Translations under genes and position numbers: made by a program
The notes under the pieces: model-generated
What the model was told of the DNA's origin: nothing
Database searches by the model: none
Seen by the model: the letters and a program-made list of their open reading frames with translations, nothing else
In this document: positions 36,941 through 48,217 of the stretch, one piece after another
Numbering within the stretch: position 1 is the first letter of the stretch
How the letters are laid out: each line of letters opens with the position of its first letter
Assembly (NCBI RefSeq): GCF_025118155.1
Contig: NW_026251390.1
Span: forward strand, 1-64,000
Length of the DNA: 64,000 nt
Direction: 5' to 3'
Origin: Cokeromyces recurvatus
Lineage: Eukaryota > Mucoromycota > Mucoromycetes > Mucorales > Mucoraceae

Positions 36941-38608
36941 TTATTGCTTTCTAGACAAAATATAGAGATATACATCATAGCCACCAATTCCAATAGGAAT
37001 AATTTCATTTACATCCCATAGTTTTTGACACCAATCATAGGCTAACACTCTATTCATCAATTTTCGTCCCTGAGTTACAATATAAGCTTTTCCTTCTAAT
37101 CTTAATACTCTCCACATTTGCTTCATAAATTTTGGATAAAGCTAATTTAAAAATAAAATAAATAAGAATAAAGCAAATAATATACATCTAATTTGTGTAT
37201 TTTTACTCCTTGAATTTGATTAAATGAATTTTCTCTTAGTCCCCATGGCCAATCTATGTTGTATATTAATTATGCGTATAAATAAATATTTGTGTGTGTG
37301 TGTATGTGTGTGTGTGTATGTGTGTGTGTGTATGTGTGTGTGTATGTGTGCATGTATATACGTGTGTATATGAATGTATATATATATGTGTACATATGCG
37401 TATACACATGCGTAGGGAAATAACAAGCAGCTACTCACCTGAGACAATGGTGTCAATAGAATGATCTCTAAAACAGAACTTTCTACCATCGCCCAACATG
37501 AGATCTATATTCTTTAAATTACAATGATTTACATTTCCTAGCGCTCTTTCTTCTAATGTCTTTACTTTGACTATAAATTCATCTCAAGTTATTTAGTTTG
37601 CTTCAAAATCGTTATTATTCATCCTCACCTTCACTTCCTAACCAAAACACATTTTTAAATTTTGAGGCACCTATAAATAATTGAATTAAGTACATAATAT
37701 ACATGCATCTATTTTATTACTAACCTTCAATAGGAATAGTGCCTGTGCCACAACACATATCTAATATAACTTGACCAGGTTTAGGGTCTGAACATAAGGC
37801 TAAACAATATGCTATACAAGGATTTAAACTCGTTCTTCCAACAAATACTCTATTTCTTTGTCTTTGATCTTCTTGAATGGGTATCGTTACACCGAGTAAT
37901 AAGATGATCGATTCATCATTATCATCATCAAAACAACAACATTCCTTTCGCAAGTCATTATTAGGGGTTTGAAACCAAAAGGAAAATATTTCATATGTAT
38001 AATCTGTCATTTTCACTTTCCAATCCTTAAAGAGTTCATGAAAAGCAAAACCGATATAACCTGCTATCTCTTGACTACTTGGAAGTGATGGATGTTTGAC
38101 TTGCTCCTTTTTAAAAGTAGCTCTGAACGATATCGTTGCTTCATCCTCTTTATCTCTTCTTCTTTTATCTTGAAGAATAAGATCCCATGATGTCTTTTTA
38201 GTTTGTTCTACAATCAAGTTACAAACACCGTGCTCTGTTGTTTCTTTATTATCAGTAAATAAATGAGTGGGTATCACAGAGGCAGATGCTATTAAGGTCA
38301 TGCTGTAAATACTCAAGAGTGGTACAGTTTGGAGATAATGTTTTGCTTTATCTATACTCTCTACTTTGCAAAACATGTGTACCTTGCCTGACTTGGCATC
38401 AAAATAAAACTTGGGTTGTTGAATAATGGTGTCATCATGTAATGACGTTTGAATATCTTTGACTGCAATAAATTCTAAGCCTATGATATATGATATATAT
38501 GTATGTATATAGATAGATAGATAGATAGATGTATTCTGTTTTTATTTAATTATTACTATTACCTTCAGGTACATGAAATACTAAATGAATTTTTCTTAAA
38601 TCCAACAT
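36941..38608 (-). CDS. THUMP-domain RNA m2G methyltransferase (THUMPD2/3-like)
   Basis: Probable SAM-dependent guanine-N2 methyltransferase of the Trm14/THUMPD group, acting on tRNA or U6 snRNA. Six exons (minus 38608-38563, 38480-37725, 37671-37630, 37570-37439, 37253-37207, 37141-36941) give 407 aa. The N-terminal half fits the THUMP-like region (LVFHVPEGLEFIAVKDI ... YIGFAFHELFKDWKVKMTDY). The Rossmann part has VGRTSLNPCIAYCLALCSDP, the SAM loop LDMCCGTGTIPIEGASKF, then NVNHCNLKNIDLMLGDGRKF and DTIVSDWPWGLREN. Motif IV reads DWPWG where relatives usually have D-[LM]-P-[FY]-G. The intron before that motif holds a 130-bp GT/AT-rich microsatellite. THUMPD2 versus THUMPD3 is unresolved. Confidence 0.85.
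37288..37415. repeat. GT-rich microsatellite inside a THUMP methyltransferase intron
   Basis: Interrupted TGTGTG/TATGTG repeats run for about 130 bp within the intron between 37254 and 37438, making it about twice the length of its neighbours. The splice sites around it remain intact. Confidence 0.9.
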
Positions 38609-38657
38609 GATGTCAAAATGGATCTAGTAAATGTTCATTAGTTCCATGTAGCTTAAC

Positions 38658-38703
<46 letters not shown>

Positions 38704-39450
38704 TAAAAGACAGTGATTGCCTTTTTTTTTTTTTTTTTTTCTTCTTCTTCTTCTTCTTCCTTTCTTTCATGCAAGCAATAAAGGTTCTTTCAATATCAAA
38801 ATGTTAAATGGACGTAGTAGTATTATTTATTATAGATGACGAAGAGTCTAATTTAGTTTAGAATATAGAAGTTATCAAAGTCCTGTTAATTTACATGATT
38901 AGTTTTAGTTTATCAGTCATGATGTGCAAAGGAAATAACTTGCTGTAAAATAAATTGCACATGACATATTATTCTATATGATAATTTCCCGCACCTTTAA
39001 AGCATATCAGATCCTCTTCATTATTAACTATATAAATGATGAATATTTAATGTGTGATGATAAATAATAGACATCCATTCTATTTTATTATTACCTGATA
39101 TCATTTAAATGAATGAATGCAATAAGAAACAGGATTTTAATCACTTCTTGGGGCCGATTAATTACTTTATAAGGAAATCTATTACTGGGTTTTTTTTTAT
39201 AGTGTGTAACATCAAACAAATCGTCATAAAATAAACAAGGGGCGTCGTTTGTGCTATTGGACATGAGCCACAACTATAAAAAGTTTTTTGATTATCTTGT
39301 ATTTGAGGCATTTTATATGTGTGTATATATTATCAATAATGGGTATTACAAGACATAGTATCGAAGAAGACTGCGTGACATATAAAATAACTTTTTTTTT
39401 TTTTCTTTCTACTTTCTTCTTTACTTTCTATTTTCTTTTGATTCTATATC
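38609..39450. other. Spacer with a 38-nt A run and an unexplained minus-strand exon-like stretch
   Basis: 842 bp between divergent genes. It holds a 38-nt A run (38662-38699), a T run with CTT repeats (38721-38758) and an open minus-strand stretch 39273-39095 bounded by an acceptor (TTTTTATAG) and a GTAATA donor. It reads STNDAPCLFYDDLFDVTHYK and then SNRFPYKVINRPQEVIKILF, which looks protein-like but is not recognised. A plausible next exon follows the acceptor TTTTACAG near 38930. No start exon was found, so this is only a candidate. Confidence 0.4.
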
Positions 39451-40729
39451 ATGTTGTCTGAACAAGACGCAAATAAAATATTACTTGATACAATGATTCA
39501 TCATGATTTTCAACTTAAAGAAAGTTTACCGAAATTAAAATCATATGTCAATGAAAATAGGATATCGACACTATCGTCCAACTCTTCTCTTTATAATCAT
39601 TCTGAGTGTACTGCTTCTTCAGTTCATAGCGACTATAGTGTATCAAGTCAAGCATCTACTACTACTACAGGAGGATTGCGCTATTGTCATCATACAGCAA
39701 GTTTAAAAGAATATGGTAAACGTTACAAACTTTTAGGTGAAGGCTCATCAGCTACTGTCATGATTTTAAAAAAAACAGATTTAAACCAAGAAGATCAATC
39801 AATCAATACATCATTCTATGCTGTTAAACAATATCATAAAAAATCAACGCGTGAAAGTAAAAAAGAATATATGAAAAGATTGACAAGTGAATTTTGTATT
39901 TCTTCTACTTTTACACATCCAAATATCGTTCAAACCTTTGATCTTGTCTTGGATAGTAAAGATAGATATTGTACGATTATGGAATATGTAAATAGTTTTT
40001 TCTTTTTTTTTTCTTTTTCTTTTTCTTTCTTACCTTGATATATAAGGAATATTTGCTTATTTGTATCTATTTAAATAGTGTTCTGGAGGTGATTTATTTT
40101 CAATTATAATGGCTGAAATCATGACGGATATAGAAAAGGCATGTTGCTTTAAACAATTACTTCAAGGAATCTCTTATCTTCATTCAGTTGGTGTCACCCA
40201 TCGTGATATTAAACCTGAAAATCTATTGATGACGGCTCAAGGGAAATTAAAGATAACTGACTTTGGTGTATCAGATGTCTTTCGTCGTCCCTGGGAGACA
40301 AAAGGATATGAAAGTCGTGGCTTATGTGGTTCAGAGCCTTATATTGCACCAGAGACATTTACAAGTAAATCTTATTGGGGTCCCTCTATCGATGTTTGGT
40401 CTGCTGGTATCGTTTTCTATTCAATCTGGTTAAATGGTATCATTTGGGAAAGGGCAGTTCAATCAAATAGTTCCTATCGAAAATATCTTGATGGCTATTC
40501 TACTTTTAAAAGGGAGCTTAATAATAGAACATCCTTTTATCCATTCAATTCATTTACGCCTGCTCAAAGACAAGTTTTATATTGTATGTTGGATCCTATA
40601 CCAAAGAATCGTATTACTGTAGATGAATTACTTGAAAATGATCCCTGGATAAAATCGATAGCTTGTTGTAATCATGACTCAATAGACTCTTACGGTCAAA
40701 CTCATAAGCATATTATCCATCGATCGTAG
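39451..40729 (+). CDS. Ser/Thr protein kinase, Hal4/Hal5-Npr1-like fungal family
   Basis: Fungal-specific kinase of the group that in yeast tunes the stability and activity of plasma-membrane transporters (potassium, amino acids). Two exons (39451-39987, 40079-40729) encode 395 aa. Residues 1-85 are Ser/Thr-rich. The kinase domain follows: LGEGSSATVMILKK (Gly-rich loop, about 95), FYAVKQY (ATP-binding Lys), THRDIKPENLL (catalytic loop, about 219), ITDFGVSD, CGSEPYIAPETF and SIDVWSAGIVFYSIWLNG. The CGSEPYIAPE activation segment and the WERA insertion after subdomain IX are marks of the Hal5/Npr1 group. All catalytic residues are present. Its target transporter cannot be named; an MFS and a SulP transporter are in the window but proximity proves nothing. 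Confidence 0.9.
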
Positions 40730-41127
40730 TTATTCACTATTTTACCTACACTATTACTACTACATTATACCCACCCCCTTTTTTTTTTTTACTCCCCACC
40801 ACACGCTTATAGTAATGTGTGATGCAACTATTACTAAAATATTAGACATTTATGTTTATATGTTACTTTGCATAATAATAATCAATTTTATACAATTGAT
40901 ATTTCTTTATGCTACTGCTTTTAACAAGTAGTATCAAGTCTTTTATATAGATAAATATATATATTAATAGTCAACAACTGAGGGCACACACTATTTTTAT
41001 TACGTATGTATATCATAATAATTCTTGGAATTTATTATAAACTTATATAATACATGTACTTTTTTTTTTTTCTTTCGTATTTCTTTTTTTATTTTTTCGT
41101 ATTTCTTTTTAATTTTATTCTGTTAAT
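40730..41127. other. Spacer between the kinase and a small unknown gene
   Basis: 398 bp with a C-rich then T-rich patch (about 40771-40790) and repeated TTTCGTATTTCTTTTT just before the next start. Nothing else is supported. Confidence 0.55.
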
Positions 41128-41451
41128 ATGAATTCTGATAGTAACGCGTTCAAGAATCTTGATAAGGTCCCAAATTTAGTGAGTGAAGAGCCAAGTGATT
41201 CTACTCCTCCAAATACGTCTTACATGGATATGTCTGAAAGTAAATTTTCAAACATGTTAGAGCAACAACGTAAAGAAATAACTAAAAAATGCAAGAACAC
41301 ATCTCCACTATCATCGGATAGATTAGAGAAAGAATTTGCTCGAACTAGGCCAGAAAAGGGATCCGTTGAAGATTTTACACTTGCAGATTGGGATGCTTCA
41401 ACTAACTATCAAGATAAAGACCATAAAAGTGAATTATCTAAACGTATGTAA
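41128..41451 (+). CDS. Hypothetical 107-aa hydrophilic protein
   Basis: I do not recognise this protein. It is an uninterrupted frame from an ATG preceded by a T/C-rich leader like those of real genes here. The sequence is charged and Ser/Thr-rich, predicted disordered at the N-terminus, with a central charged helix (FSNMLEQQRKEITKKCKN) and a motif-like SVEDFTLADWDASTNY. The last codons (KRM and stop) overlap a possible GTATGT donor at 41444, so further exons are possible, although no good acceptor with an open frame was found before the YRA1 leader at 41600. It may be a small regulatory protein or the first exon of a misread gene. Confidence 0.5.
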   Translation: MNSDSNAFKNLDKVPNLVSEEPSDSTPPNTSYMDMSESKFSNMLEQQRKEITKKCKNTSPLSSDRLEKEFARTRPEKGSVEDFTLADWDASTNYQDKDHKSELSKRM

Positions 41452-41658
41452 ATTTTAGGTTTTCCCTATAATAAAATTTATTGGTATTAAATATTTATAC
41501 AAAGCATGACCTGATTGGTTAAATTTTATTTTTAAATATGGTGACGAAATTGTTTTTTTTTTCCTTACAAAAAGATTTTTTTGTTTATTTTTTTCTCTTT
41601 TTTCTTTTTCTTTTTTATTATTTTCTTATTAAACTCCATCTATAACAAAAAAAAAACA

Positions 41659-43129
41659 ATGAGTAATCTTAGCGCTCTTGATATGGCTCTTGACGACGTC
41701 ATTAGCAAAAACCGTAACAACAAACGTAATAACACTCGTCGTAACACTCGTGGTGGTATTAACAAGAATCGTTCATCTGGTGGTCGCTCTTCGGTATGTT
41801 AAAACAACTCATTTTATTCTTTTTTACCTTTTCCAAAAAAAAAGAGTACACATCCTTTTGCATTCTATACACAAGAAAAAAGAAAGTAGAATGAAGCAAA
41901 AAAAAAAAAAAAAAAAAAGGAGTATAACAGAACATGGGCAGAGCACATATACAAAAAAAAAAAGTCATCAAACTTTTTTTTCTTTTTTTTTGGCATTCAT
42001 TTCTGCTTTTTTTTATATTCTTTGTCTGTTTATATCTTACTTTCCCCAATTTCGGCAAAAGAAAGTAGAGAAAGAGAAAGAGAGAAATGATGATATATTT
42101 CTTTTTATTGGTGTTGAAGAAAGAGAAATAGCAGCAGCAGGGTGAAAAAAAATGGTGCATATTTCACAGAAATTTCTCTTCTTATTTGGTCCAGGTTTTG
42201 TATGATTGTAAAGATTTTTTTTTTGAAAGAAGAAAAAAAAAAAAGGAACAGCATTTCTTTTTCTTTTTTTTTCTTTTTTTTAAAAAAAAAATCTCAACAT
42301 GATTATCCTCCTTTTTTTTTCCCTTCATTTTTTTTATGGGGCAAGAATGCTTTGAATTTCTAATTATGCACATTTTTTTTGGCTCTTTTTTATTTTTATT
42401 TTTTTTTACTTTTTTTTTATTTTTACAAAAAAATATTTTGACAACTATTCCTAATCAACAACCCTCTTCGCTTTTTTCTCTTTATCCTTTTGTTTGCGTT
42501 TAAAAAGCCTTACAATGGAGCCAGATCTTCTCGTAATACAGCCGTGTCTAGAAAAGTAAACAATACAAGTCGTAACAGTAATAGTCTCGTAGTCGCCAAC
42601 TTGCATTTTAATGTTACCGAAAAGGATCTTTATGTAAGCAAAAAAATGAAATATATACATAATTAAATAAATATTAATCAAAAATCTATTTATTTAGGAT
42701 CTTTTTGGTCAAATTGGCCCTGTTAAGCGAGCTTTTCTTCATATTGGTCCTAATGGTAAATCAGCTGGTATTGCTGATGTTGTTTTCCAATCCTCACAAG
42801 ATGCTGAAAGAGCAAAGAATACATATAATAACGTAGAATTAGATGGTAAATAATATAGATTAAATTATTAGATAATAATAATAGTTACTTATATAACACA
42901 TAAATTAGGTCGTCCTATGCGTATCTCAAATGCTTCTCTTATTTCTGCAGTGTCTTCAATGAATACCAAAAATGATAAACGAAGTAACAATAATAAACCT
43001 CGTGGTGGTAGTGGTAATAACTTCCGTCGTCGTAGAAGAGAAAATCGTCCAAAGCTAAGCCAAGAAGATTTAGATGCTGATATGGACAGTTATATGGGAA
43101 ATGCAAATGAAGACACTCAAATGAACTAA
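41659..43129 (+). CDS. YRA1: mRNA export adaptor Yra1/ALY/REF (THO complex subunit 4)
   Basis: RNA-binding adaptor that links the TREX complex and the helicase Sub2/UAP56 to the Mex67/NXF1 export receptor. Four exons (41659-41793, 42508-42633, 42698-42845, 42909-43129) encode 209 aa. Parts in order: N-terminal UAP56-binding box (ALDMALDDVISKNR), Arg/Asn/Gly-rich linker, one RRM (about 76-150; RNP2 LVVANL, KDLYDLFGQIGPVKRAFLH, RNP1 GKSAGIADVVF), a basic RGG-like linker (FRRRRRENRP) and a C-terminal UAP56-binding box (LSQEDLDADMDSYM). Both helicase boxes are intact. The first intron is 714 nt, about ten times the local norm, reminiscent of the autoregulatory long intron in yeast YRA1. Confidence 0.95.
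41794..42507 (+). other. YRA1: Outsized 714-nt first intron of the YRA1/ALY gene
   Basis: Bounded by GTATGT (41794) and TTTAAAAAG (ending 42507). Phase is conserved and the flanking codons join into an Arg/Ser-rich linker. Other introns in the window are about 55-110 nt, apart from one of about 185 nt. The interior is made of long purine- and pyrimidine-rich blocks (poly-A near 41898-41920, poly-T near 41971-41990 and 42250-42450) that could pair with each other; no gene is seen inside it. Confidence 0.85.
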
Positions 43130-43453
43130 AAATGTCTCATATTTACCAAAATTTGTACGAAAAAAAAAAAAAATTTTTTTTCTTCTCTTATTTGTCACTA
43201 TTATTAAACATATTACTTATTGTTAGCTTGTATCCCTTTTTTTTTTGGAATTTGTTTCTATTTATATATTGTATCCAAATTTTAGTCAAATGCTTGTTGT
43301 TAAAAAATATCCTTTTTTCTCCTTTTCATTCTATTCTTTTTGTAGAATAAAATAAATTAATTTCATTCATCCTATTTTCTAGTTGTGATAATGAAAATAA
43401 AATAAAATAAAGATGCCATCATTGTAATAATGTACAACACAATTCTTGCTTCT

Positions 43454-43499
<46 letters not shown>

Positions 43500-43583
43500 A
43501 TACTACAAACTTTTTTTTTTCTTACTTTTCTTTTTTTTTTTTTATTAATTACTTAGGGGAATTCATTCTAGATATCTTATCTA
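43130..43583. repeat. Spacer with 39-nt T run upstream of the SH3 gene
   Basis: 454 bp containing the YRA1 3' flank, (AAAAT) repeats near 43393-43410, a 39-nt T run (43457-43495) and a second T tract ending about 40 bp before the next start. It is likely the nucleosome-poor promoter of the SH3 gene. Confidence 0.6.
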
Positions 43584-44607
43584 ATGGACGATAAAGAGTC
43601 GATTGTAGTTAAAAATAAAAAAGAGAAAAAGGATAAAAAGGATAAAAAGGAAAAGAAGAAAGATAAAAAGAAAAATAACAATGATTTACCAAATGAAGCT
43701 GATGGTATAAAGGCAATTGGCAACAGAGAAATAAATGAAGACGATGAAAGATATAAACCTGTTCGTAATCCCGACTATAATCCATTACTTGCTTCCTCTT
43801 CCTCTTCTTCTTCTTCTTCTCCTCCTATGATGAATACAACAAATAATAATAATAATAATAATAATAATAGTAGTAGTAGTACTAGTAGTACTAGTAATAA
43901 TGATAATAATAATAATGAAGAAAGGTGGATTATTTCTTCTAAACGAAAGGAGGTACCTGTGATTCAAATACCTTCTTCTCCTGTTAAAGAAAAAAAATCA
44001 ACTTCACCTACACCTGCTGAATTGCAAGGTTTTACAGCTCAAAAATTTGTACCTGGCTCAAGTTATAGTCACTTGGATCCTGCAAAGTCTGAAAATGCTC
44101 ATGCGGCATTTAATCATTTACAAAAGCTACTTAGTAATAACAATAACACTAATAGTAGCAGTAGTAATGGTAGCAGTAGTAGAATCCCAATAGAAAGAAA
44201 AGAAGATCCAGAATCATCATCATCAAGACCAAAAGTGATACAGCAACAACAACAACATAGAGTTCAATCCCCGAACAACTCGGAAATACCTCAACGTCAA
44301 AATCAAGCTCAACAAATAAAGAACAATAAGAGTACGTGTCCTGAACGAACAATGGATGGTATGCCTGTTTTACAATATGTGCGTGCATTATGGAACTATA
44401 CTGCTCAGGTAAAGGATAATAACATTAACATATATAAAAGACTAAAACTTTATACACGTCTAGATTCCTTCTGAATTATCGTTTAATGCGAATGACAAGT
44501 TTGCAGTTCTTAATCGTCAACCTGACGGATGGTGGTATGCTGAGTTACTTGACTCGAATAAAAGAACAAGAGGTCTTATTCCAGGCAATTATATGACGCC
44601 TGCATAA
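43584..44607 (+). CDS. SH3-domain protein with disordered low-complexity N-terminus
   Basis: Two exons (43584-44408, 44464-44607) encode 322 aa. The first 55 residues are a Lys-rich tract (KEKKDKKDKKEKKKDKKK); Ser and Asn homopolymers and a short Gln run follow, so most of the protein is probably disordered. The last 60 residues form one SH3 domain: ALWNYTAQIPSELSFNAND, then QPDGWWYAELL and GLIPGNYMTPA, with the ALYDY-like, WW and PxxY-type positions conserved. Such proteins usually act as adaptors in actin, endocytic or signalling complexes, binding PxxP motifs. I cannot assign an orthologue. The simple repeats are encoded by AAT, AGT and CTT-type codon repeats likely to vary in length. Confidence 0.85.
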
Positions 44608-44771
44608 AAAAAAAATTATCATTATTGCATATAAATATATACACATAAATATATAGATATACAAATATATATATTTGTATTTTTTTTTTTTTTTATTTCA
44701 TTTCATTTCATCATACTAGATAAAGTAATCATCATAATTTATAATAAACATATTATATACATTTATAAATA

Positions 44772-45582
44772 TCATAAAGCATATCTAAATTGAGGATGTT
44801 TATCATAGACACCATCTATATCTATAAGCGACATATCAATTAGAGCTTCATTTTTACCATAGACTTTATCTCTTCTTTTATTTTCTCGTGCAAGCAAGTA
44901 TCTTAAGATGGCAGCAGAACAAGCAGTTAAAACCAAAAAGACAAGACAGATGGTATGTCCTCGACTATATCGAGGCGCATCCTCTGAATGATAGATTTGT
45001 GTACCCAGCATAGAAAAGCATTGAGCCATCATGCTTGTCATAGCGATCGCTACACCTCTTTTCGTATGTCCTAATTGGTTGTTAGAGACCCAGGAAAGGG
45101 TAAGTGGAATGATAGGATAAATACCACAGGCAACCAAAATGGCTCCTGTGTAACGGAGTCCTACATGGCTACTACTACTACTACTACTCGTTAATAGAAA
45201 CAGATAACCGAGAATACCGATGATACAAACACTCATAACATGATACCCTCGTTGAAGTGTTCTATCTGAATTCCAAGAAACAATCTAAATATATCAATGT
45301 TCATATACATATATATATATAAAGAGAAAACGATATGAATATACAGGTAAAATAGACAATCATCCTTCTTTAATATGAGCCTTACAAAGACAAGACAACA
45401 AGCGATAACATAGGGTGGAATAGTAAGTAATTGTGCATTTAATAAGCTAAATCCCATATCACGAATTAGAGTAGGTAAAAATACTGCAAAGCTAGCAAGT
45501 GAAATATTTAAGCCAATGTATATCAACACTATAATGGATATATGCATATACATATTATATATGAATAACTCTCTAATAAAAG

Positions 45583-45621
<39 letters not shown>

Positions 45622-46164
45622 CTGAAAACCATACTTTATAATCAAGCCAAGCAGCTATAAATTGCTTTTTATCAAATAGTTTATCATCTATATTACCACT
45701 CTTTTTTATTCTTTGAATCGCTATTTCTCGTTCATGAGCACTTAACCAACGTCCTGCCTTTGTTGTTTCTGGTGTATCAGGTAAAACAACAAAACTCATT
45801 AATCCAAATAGAATTGTAGGAATAGCTTCTACAATAAAGAGCCATCTATGTAAAGCAAAAGGACACACATTAAATATATACAATATATATACATATATAT
45901 ACATATACATATATACCTCCATCCTGCAAGTCCATGTGCATTTTCTAAAGTAGATAATACACCATATGCAATAGCTCCTGCAAATGCCCCAGCTATCGTA
46001 GCTGATCCAAAATAGATAGCAACTCTGGTTGCTAATTCATTTCTTTGATACCAAAATGAAAGAAACAAAGGTGTAGATGGGCCTACACCTGTTTCAAAGA
46101 TACCTAAAAAGAATCTACAAGCAATTAAACCAGCTGCATTATGGGTAAATGCTTGACTAGATGA

Positions 46165-46207
<43 letters not shown>

Positions 46208-46788
46208 AAATTCATTTTCAAAAAAAAAAAAAAAAAAAAATAGATTATACCATAAAGAGCAAATGCCCCACAATATCATTGTACTAGAAATCCAATGTGA
46301 AGGTCTTAATATCTTTACCAGTAAATTCGATGGAATATGGAAAATAACGTAACCTGCAACAAAAAGCGAGTGGTTAATTATATTTGCATCATAATGTATT
46401 TATTTTTTTTTTTACCAGCAAAAAAGATCGTCAAGGCTGTGTAATAATCATTTCCTACTAAATTTAAATCCTTTTCCAAACTTCCAAGACGAGCATTGCC
46501 TATATTATTCCTATCTAAGCTTAATAACAAGTATAGAATAGAGACCCAAGGAATTAATCTGAAAAAAAAGAAAAGAAAGTAAAGTAAATTATATCCAATA
46601 TACACAGTATTGTAGCCATAAATTGTCCTTAATAGAAACACGTACTTTAAATCAATCTTTCTTACTAATTTCTTTTCTATCTTTTCATTTTCTTTCTCCA
46701 CTTGTTGAGTTGAAGGCGTTCTTTCAATAGCTTCATAACCTAAAACATTTTCCGTTGAAGTAATGATTCTATTCTCCTTTTGACTCAT
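44772..46788 (-). CDS. MFS transporter, anion:cation symporter (Dal5/allantoate permease) type
   Basis: Proton-coupled organic-anion importer of the fungal ACS family (allantoate, pantothenate, nicotinate and related). Seven exons (minus 46788-46646, 46558-46416, 46353-46251, 46156-45917, 45845-45622, 45528-45386, 45284-44772) give 502 aa with about 12 spans. Blocks: LIPWVSILYLLLSLDRNNIG, YVIFHIPSNLLVKILRPSHW, CRFFLGIFETGVGPSTPLFL, GWRWLFIVEAIPTILFGL, LPDTPETTKAGRWLSAHERE, and late spans with NQLGHTKRGVAIAMTSMMAQ. LSxxDRxNIGNA and the GWRWLFIxEG-like site are family marks. Intron 3 carries an (AAAT)n tract (about 46165-46208) and intron 5 an (AT)n tract. Substrate unknown. Confidence 0.93.
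46165..46208. repeat. (AAAT)n microsatellite in an MFS-gene intron
   Basis: Eleven consecutive tetranucleotide units (AAAT/ATAA register) lie within the third intron of the MFS transporter gene, between the acceptor at 46157 and the donor at 46250, next to a 20-nt A run. Confidence 0.93.
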
Positions 46789-47126
46789 AACGGGAAAAGA
46801 TTAATAAAAGATTAAGAAAAAGACAAACAAACAAGCAAAAGAAAAAAAAAAGCAACTATTTATTTACATGCAATAGTTTTCAGGAACGTTTCAAGAACGA
46901 CATAAGTGAGCTTATTGTAGATCAAATAAATAATAACTGGTAATAATCATCATAAATAGTTCACTTCTTTTTCTTTTCTTTTTTTTTTATTCGTTTTACT
47001 TTGTAACTCATCTTCTGATAAAAAATAAACAAATTTGTCTTAATTATAATAAAAAAGGCAATTTTTTTTCCCTGTTACTAATAATAACAGCACTTGTAAT
47101 CTATAAAAAAAAAGAAAGGCGTCTTT

Positions 47127-47166
<40 letters not shown>

Positions 47167-47200
47167 TCATCCTACTACTACTTTTTTGCTAGTAAATAGA
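46789..47200. promoter_or_regulatory. Divergent promoter region between MFS transporter and methyltransferase
   Basis: 412 bp between two divergent ATGs. A 35-nt T run (47131-47165) ends about 35 bp before the methyltransferase start. No other feature is recognised. Confidence 0.5.
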
Positions 47201-48143
47201 ATGAAAAGTGTACATTCAATAGCTTCGAAAGGATTCACTTTACAATCCAATCTTTATGGTATATATTTATACTCATAGAAAAAAAAAAAAACTCACCCCA
47301 CCCAACACCCCTTAAATTTGATGATAAAACTTTCTCCTTCTCATATTCTGACTAATAATGATTAGCTCAATCACGTCCTACTTATCCAAAGGAAGTATTA
47401 AAAAGAATACAAGAGCTTATTCCTAAACAAGCTAACGTGATCGACTTGGCTGCTGGTACGGGTATCATGACCAAGTTATTAGTTGACTCTGGATATCAAA
47501 ACCTCATTGCTGTAGAGCCTGTTGAAAATATGCGATACGAATTACATCGTCTCTTGCCTCATATTCCTTGTCTCGAAGGTACTGCTTGGAAAATCCCTGT
47601 CGATCATGACTCTCAAGACGGTATTGTGGTTGCACAGGCATTCCATTGGTTTGATGATTTGCCAGCATTAAGAGAATTTCATCGTATTCTTCGTTCAGGT
47701 GGACACGGTGTTTTAGTATGGAATTTAGAAAGTGCTCAAAGAAGTGAATGGGTTGCTAAACTTCGAAAGTAAATCATACGAATGTCTCTATTCTACTCTA
47801 TGTCTTACGATTTTTTTTTTGTAGCTGTTATGAAGTATTTGATAAAGATATACCTCAATTCCGTAAAATGGGGTGGCGTAAAGTATTTGACACAGAAGAA
47901 GCTAATTCATTATTTAAATTACCTATCCAGCAATGTGAACTATTCAAAAACGATTTCTGGGTTCCAAAAGATCATGTATGGAAAAGAATATTGAGTAAGA
48001 GTTATATCTCTTGTCTTGATAAAGCACAACAAGACGAACTAGAAATCAAAGTAAATGAAATCATGAAAGATGTTCCAACAGATGATCTGGGCAGAGTCTT
48101 TTATCCCCATGATACTTATCTATTTTACTTTGAAAAGAAATAA
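47201..48143 (+). CDS. SAM-dependent methyltransferase (Methyltransf_11 type)
   Basis: Class I methyltransferase with unknown small-molecule substrate. Three exons (47201-47258, 47366-47768, 47825-48143) encode 259 aa. Visible motifs: N-terminal block KGFTLQSNLYAQSRPTYPKE common in the trans-aconitate/Crg1-like group; SAM-binding loop VIDLAAGTGIMTKLL; acidic ribose-binding IAVEPVENM; adenine region GTAWKIPVDHDSQDGIVVAQ; AFHWFDDLPALREFHRILR; and GGHGVLVWNLE. The layout matches fungal Tmt1/Crg1-type enzymes that methylate carboxylates or toxins, but orthology is not proven. It converges on a small basic gene, with 74 bp between stops. Confidence 0.88.
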
Positions 48144-48217
48144 TACAAATAATAATAACACAAATACTAGTAATAATAATAAAAAAAATCAACGGAATTT
48201 ATTTACATAACTGATAA

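Noticed and set aside
41678..42363. Several Lys/Phe-rich frames inside the YRA1 intron
   Set aside because: They are translations of poly-A/poly-T blocks; no conserved motif on either strand.
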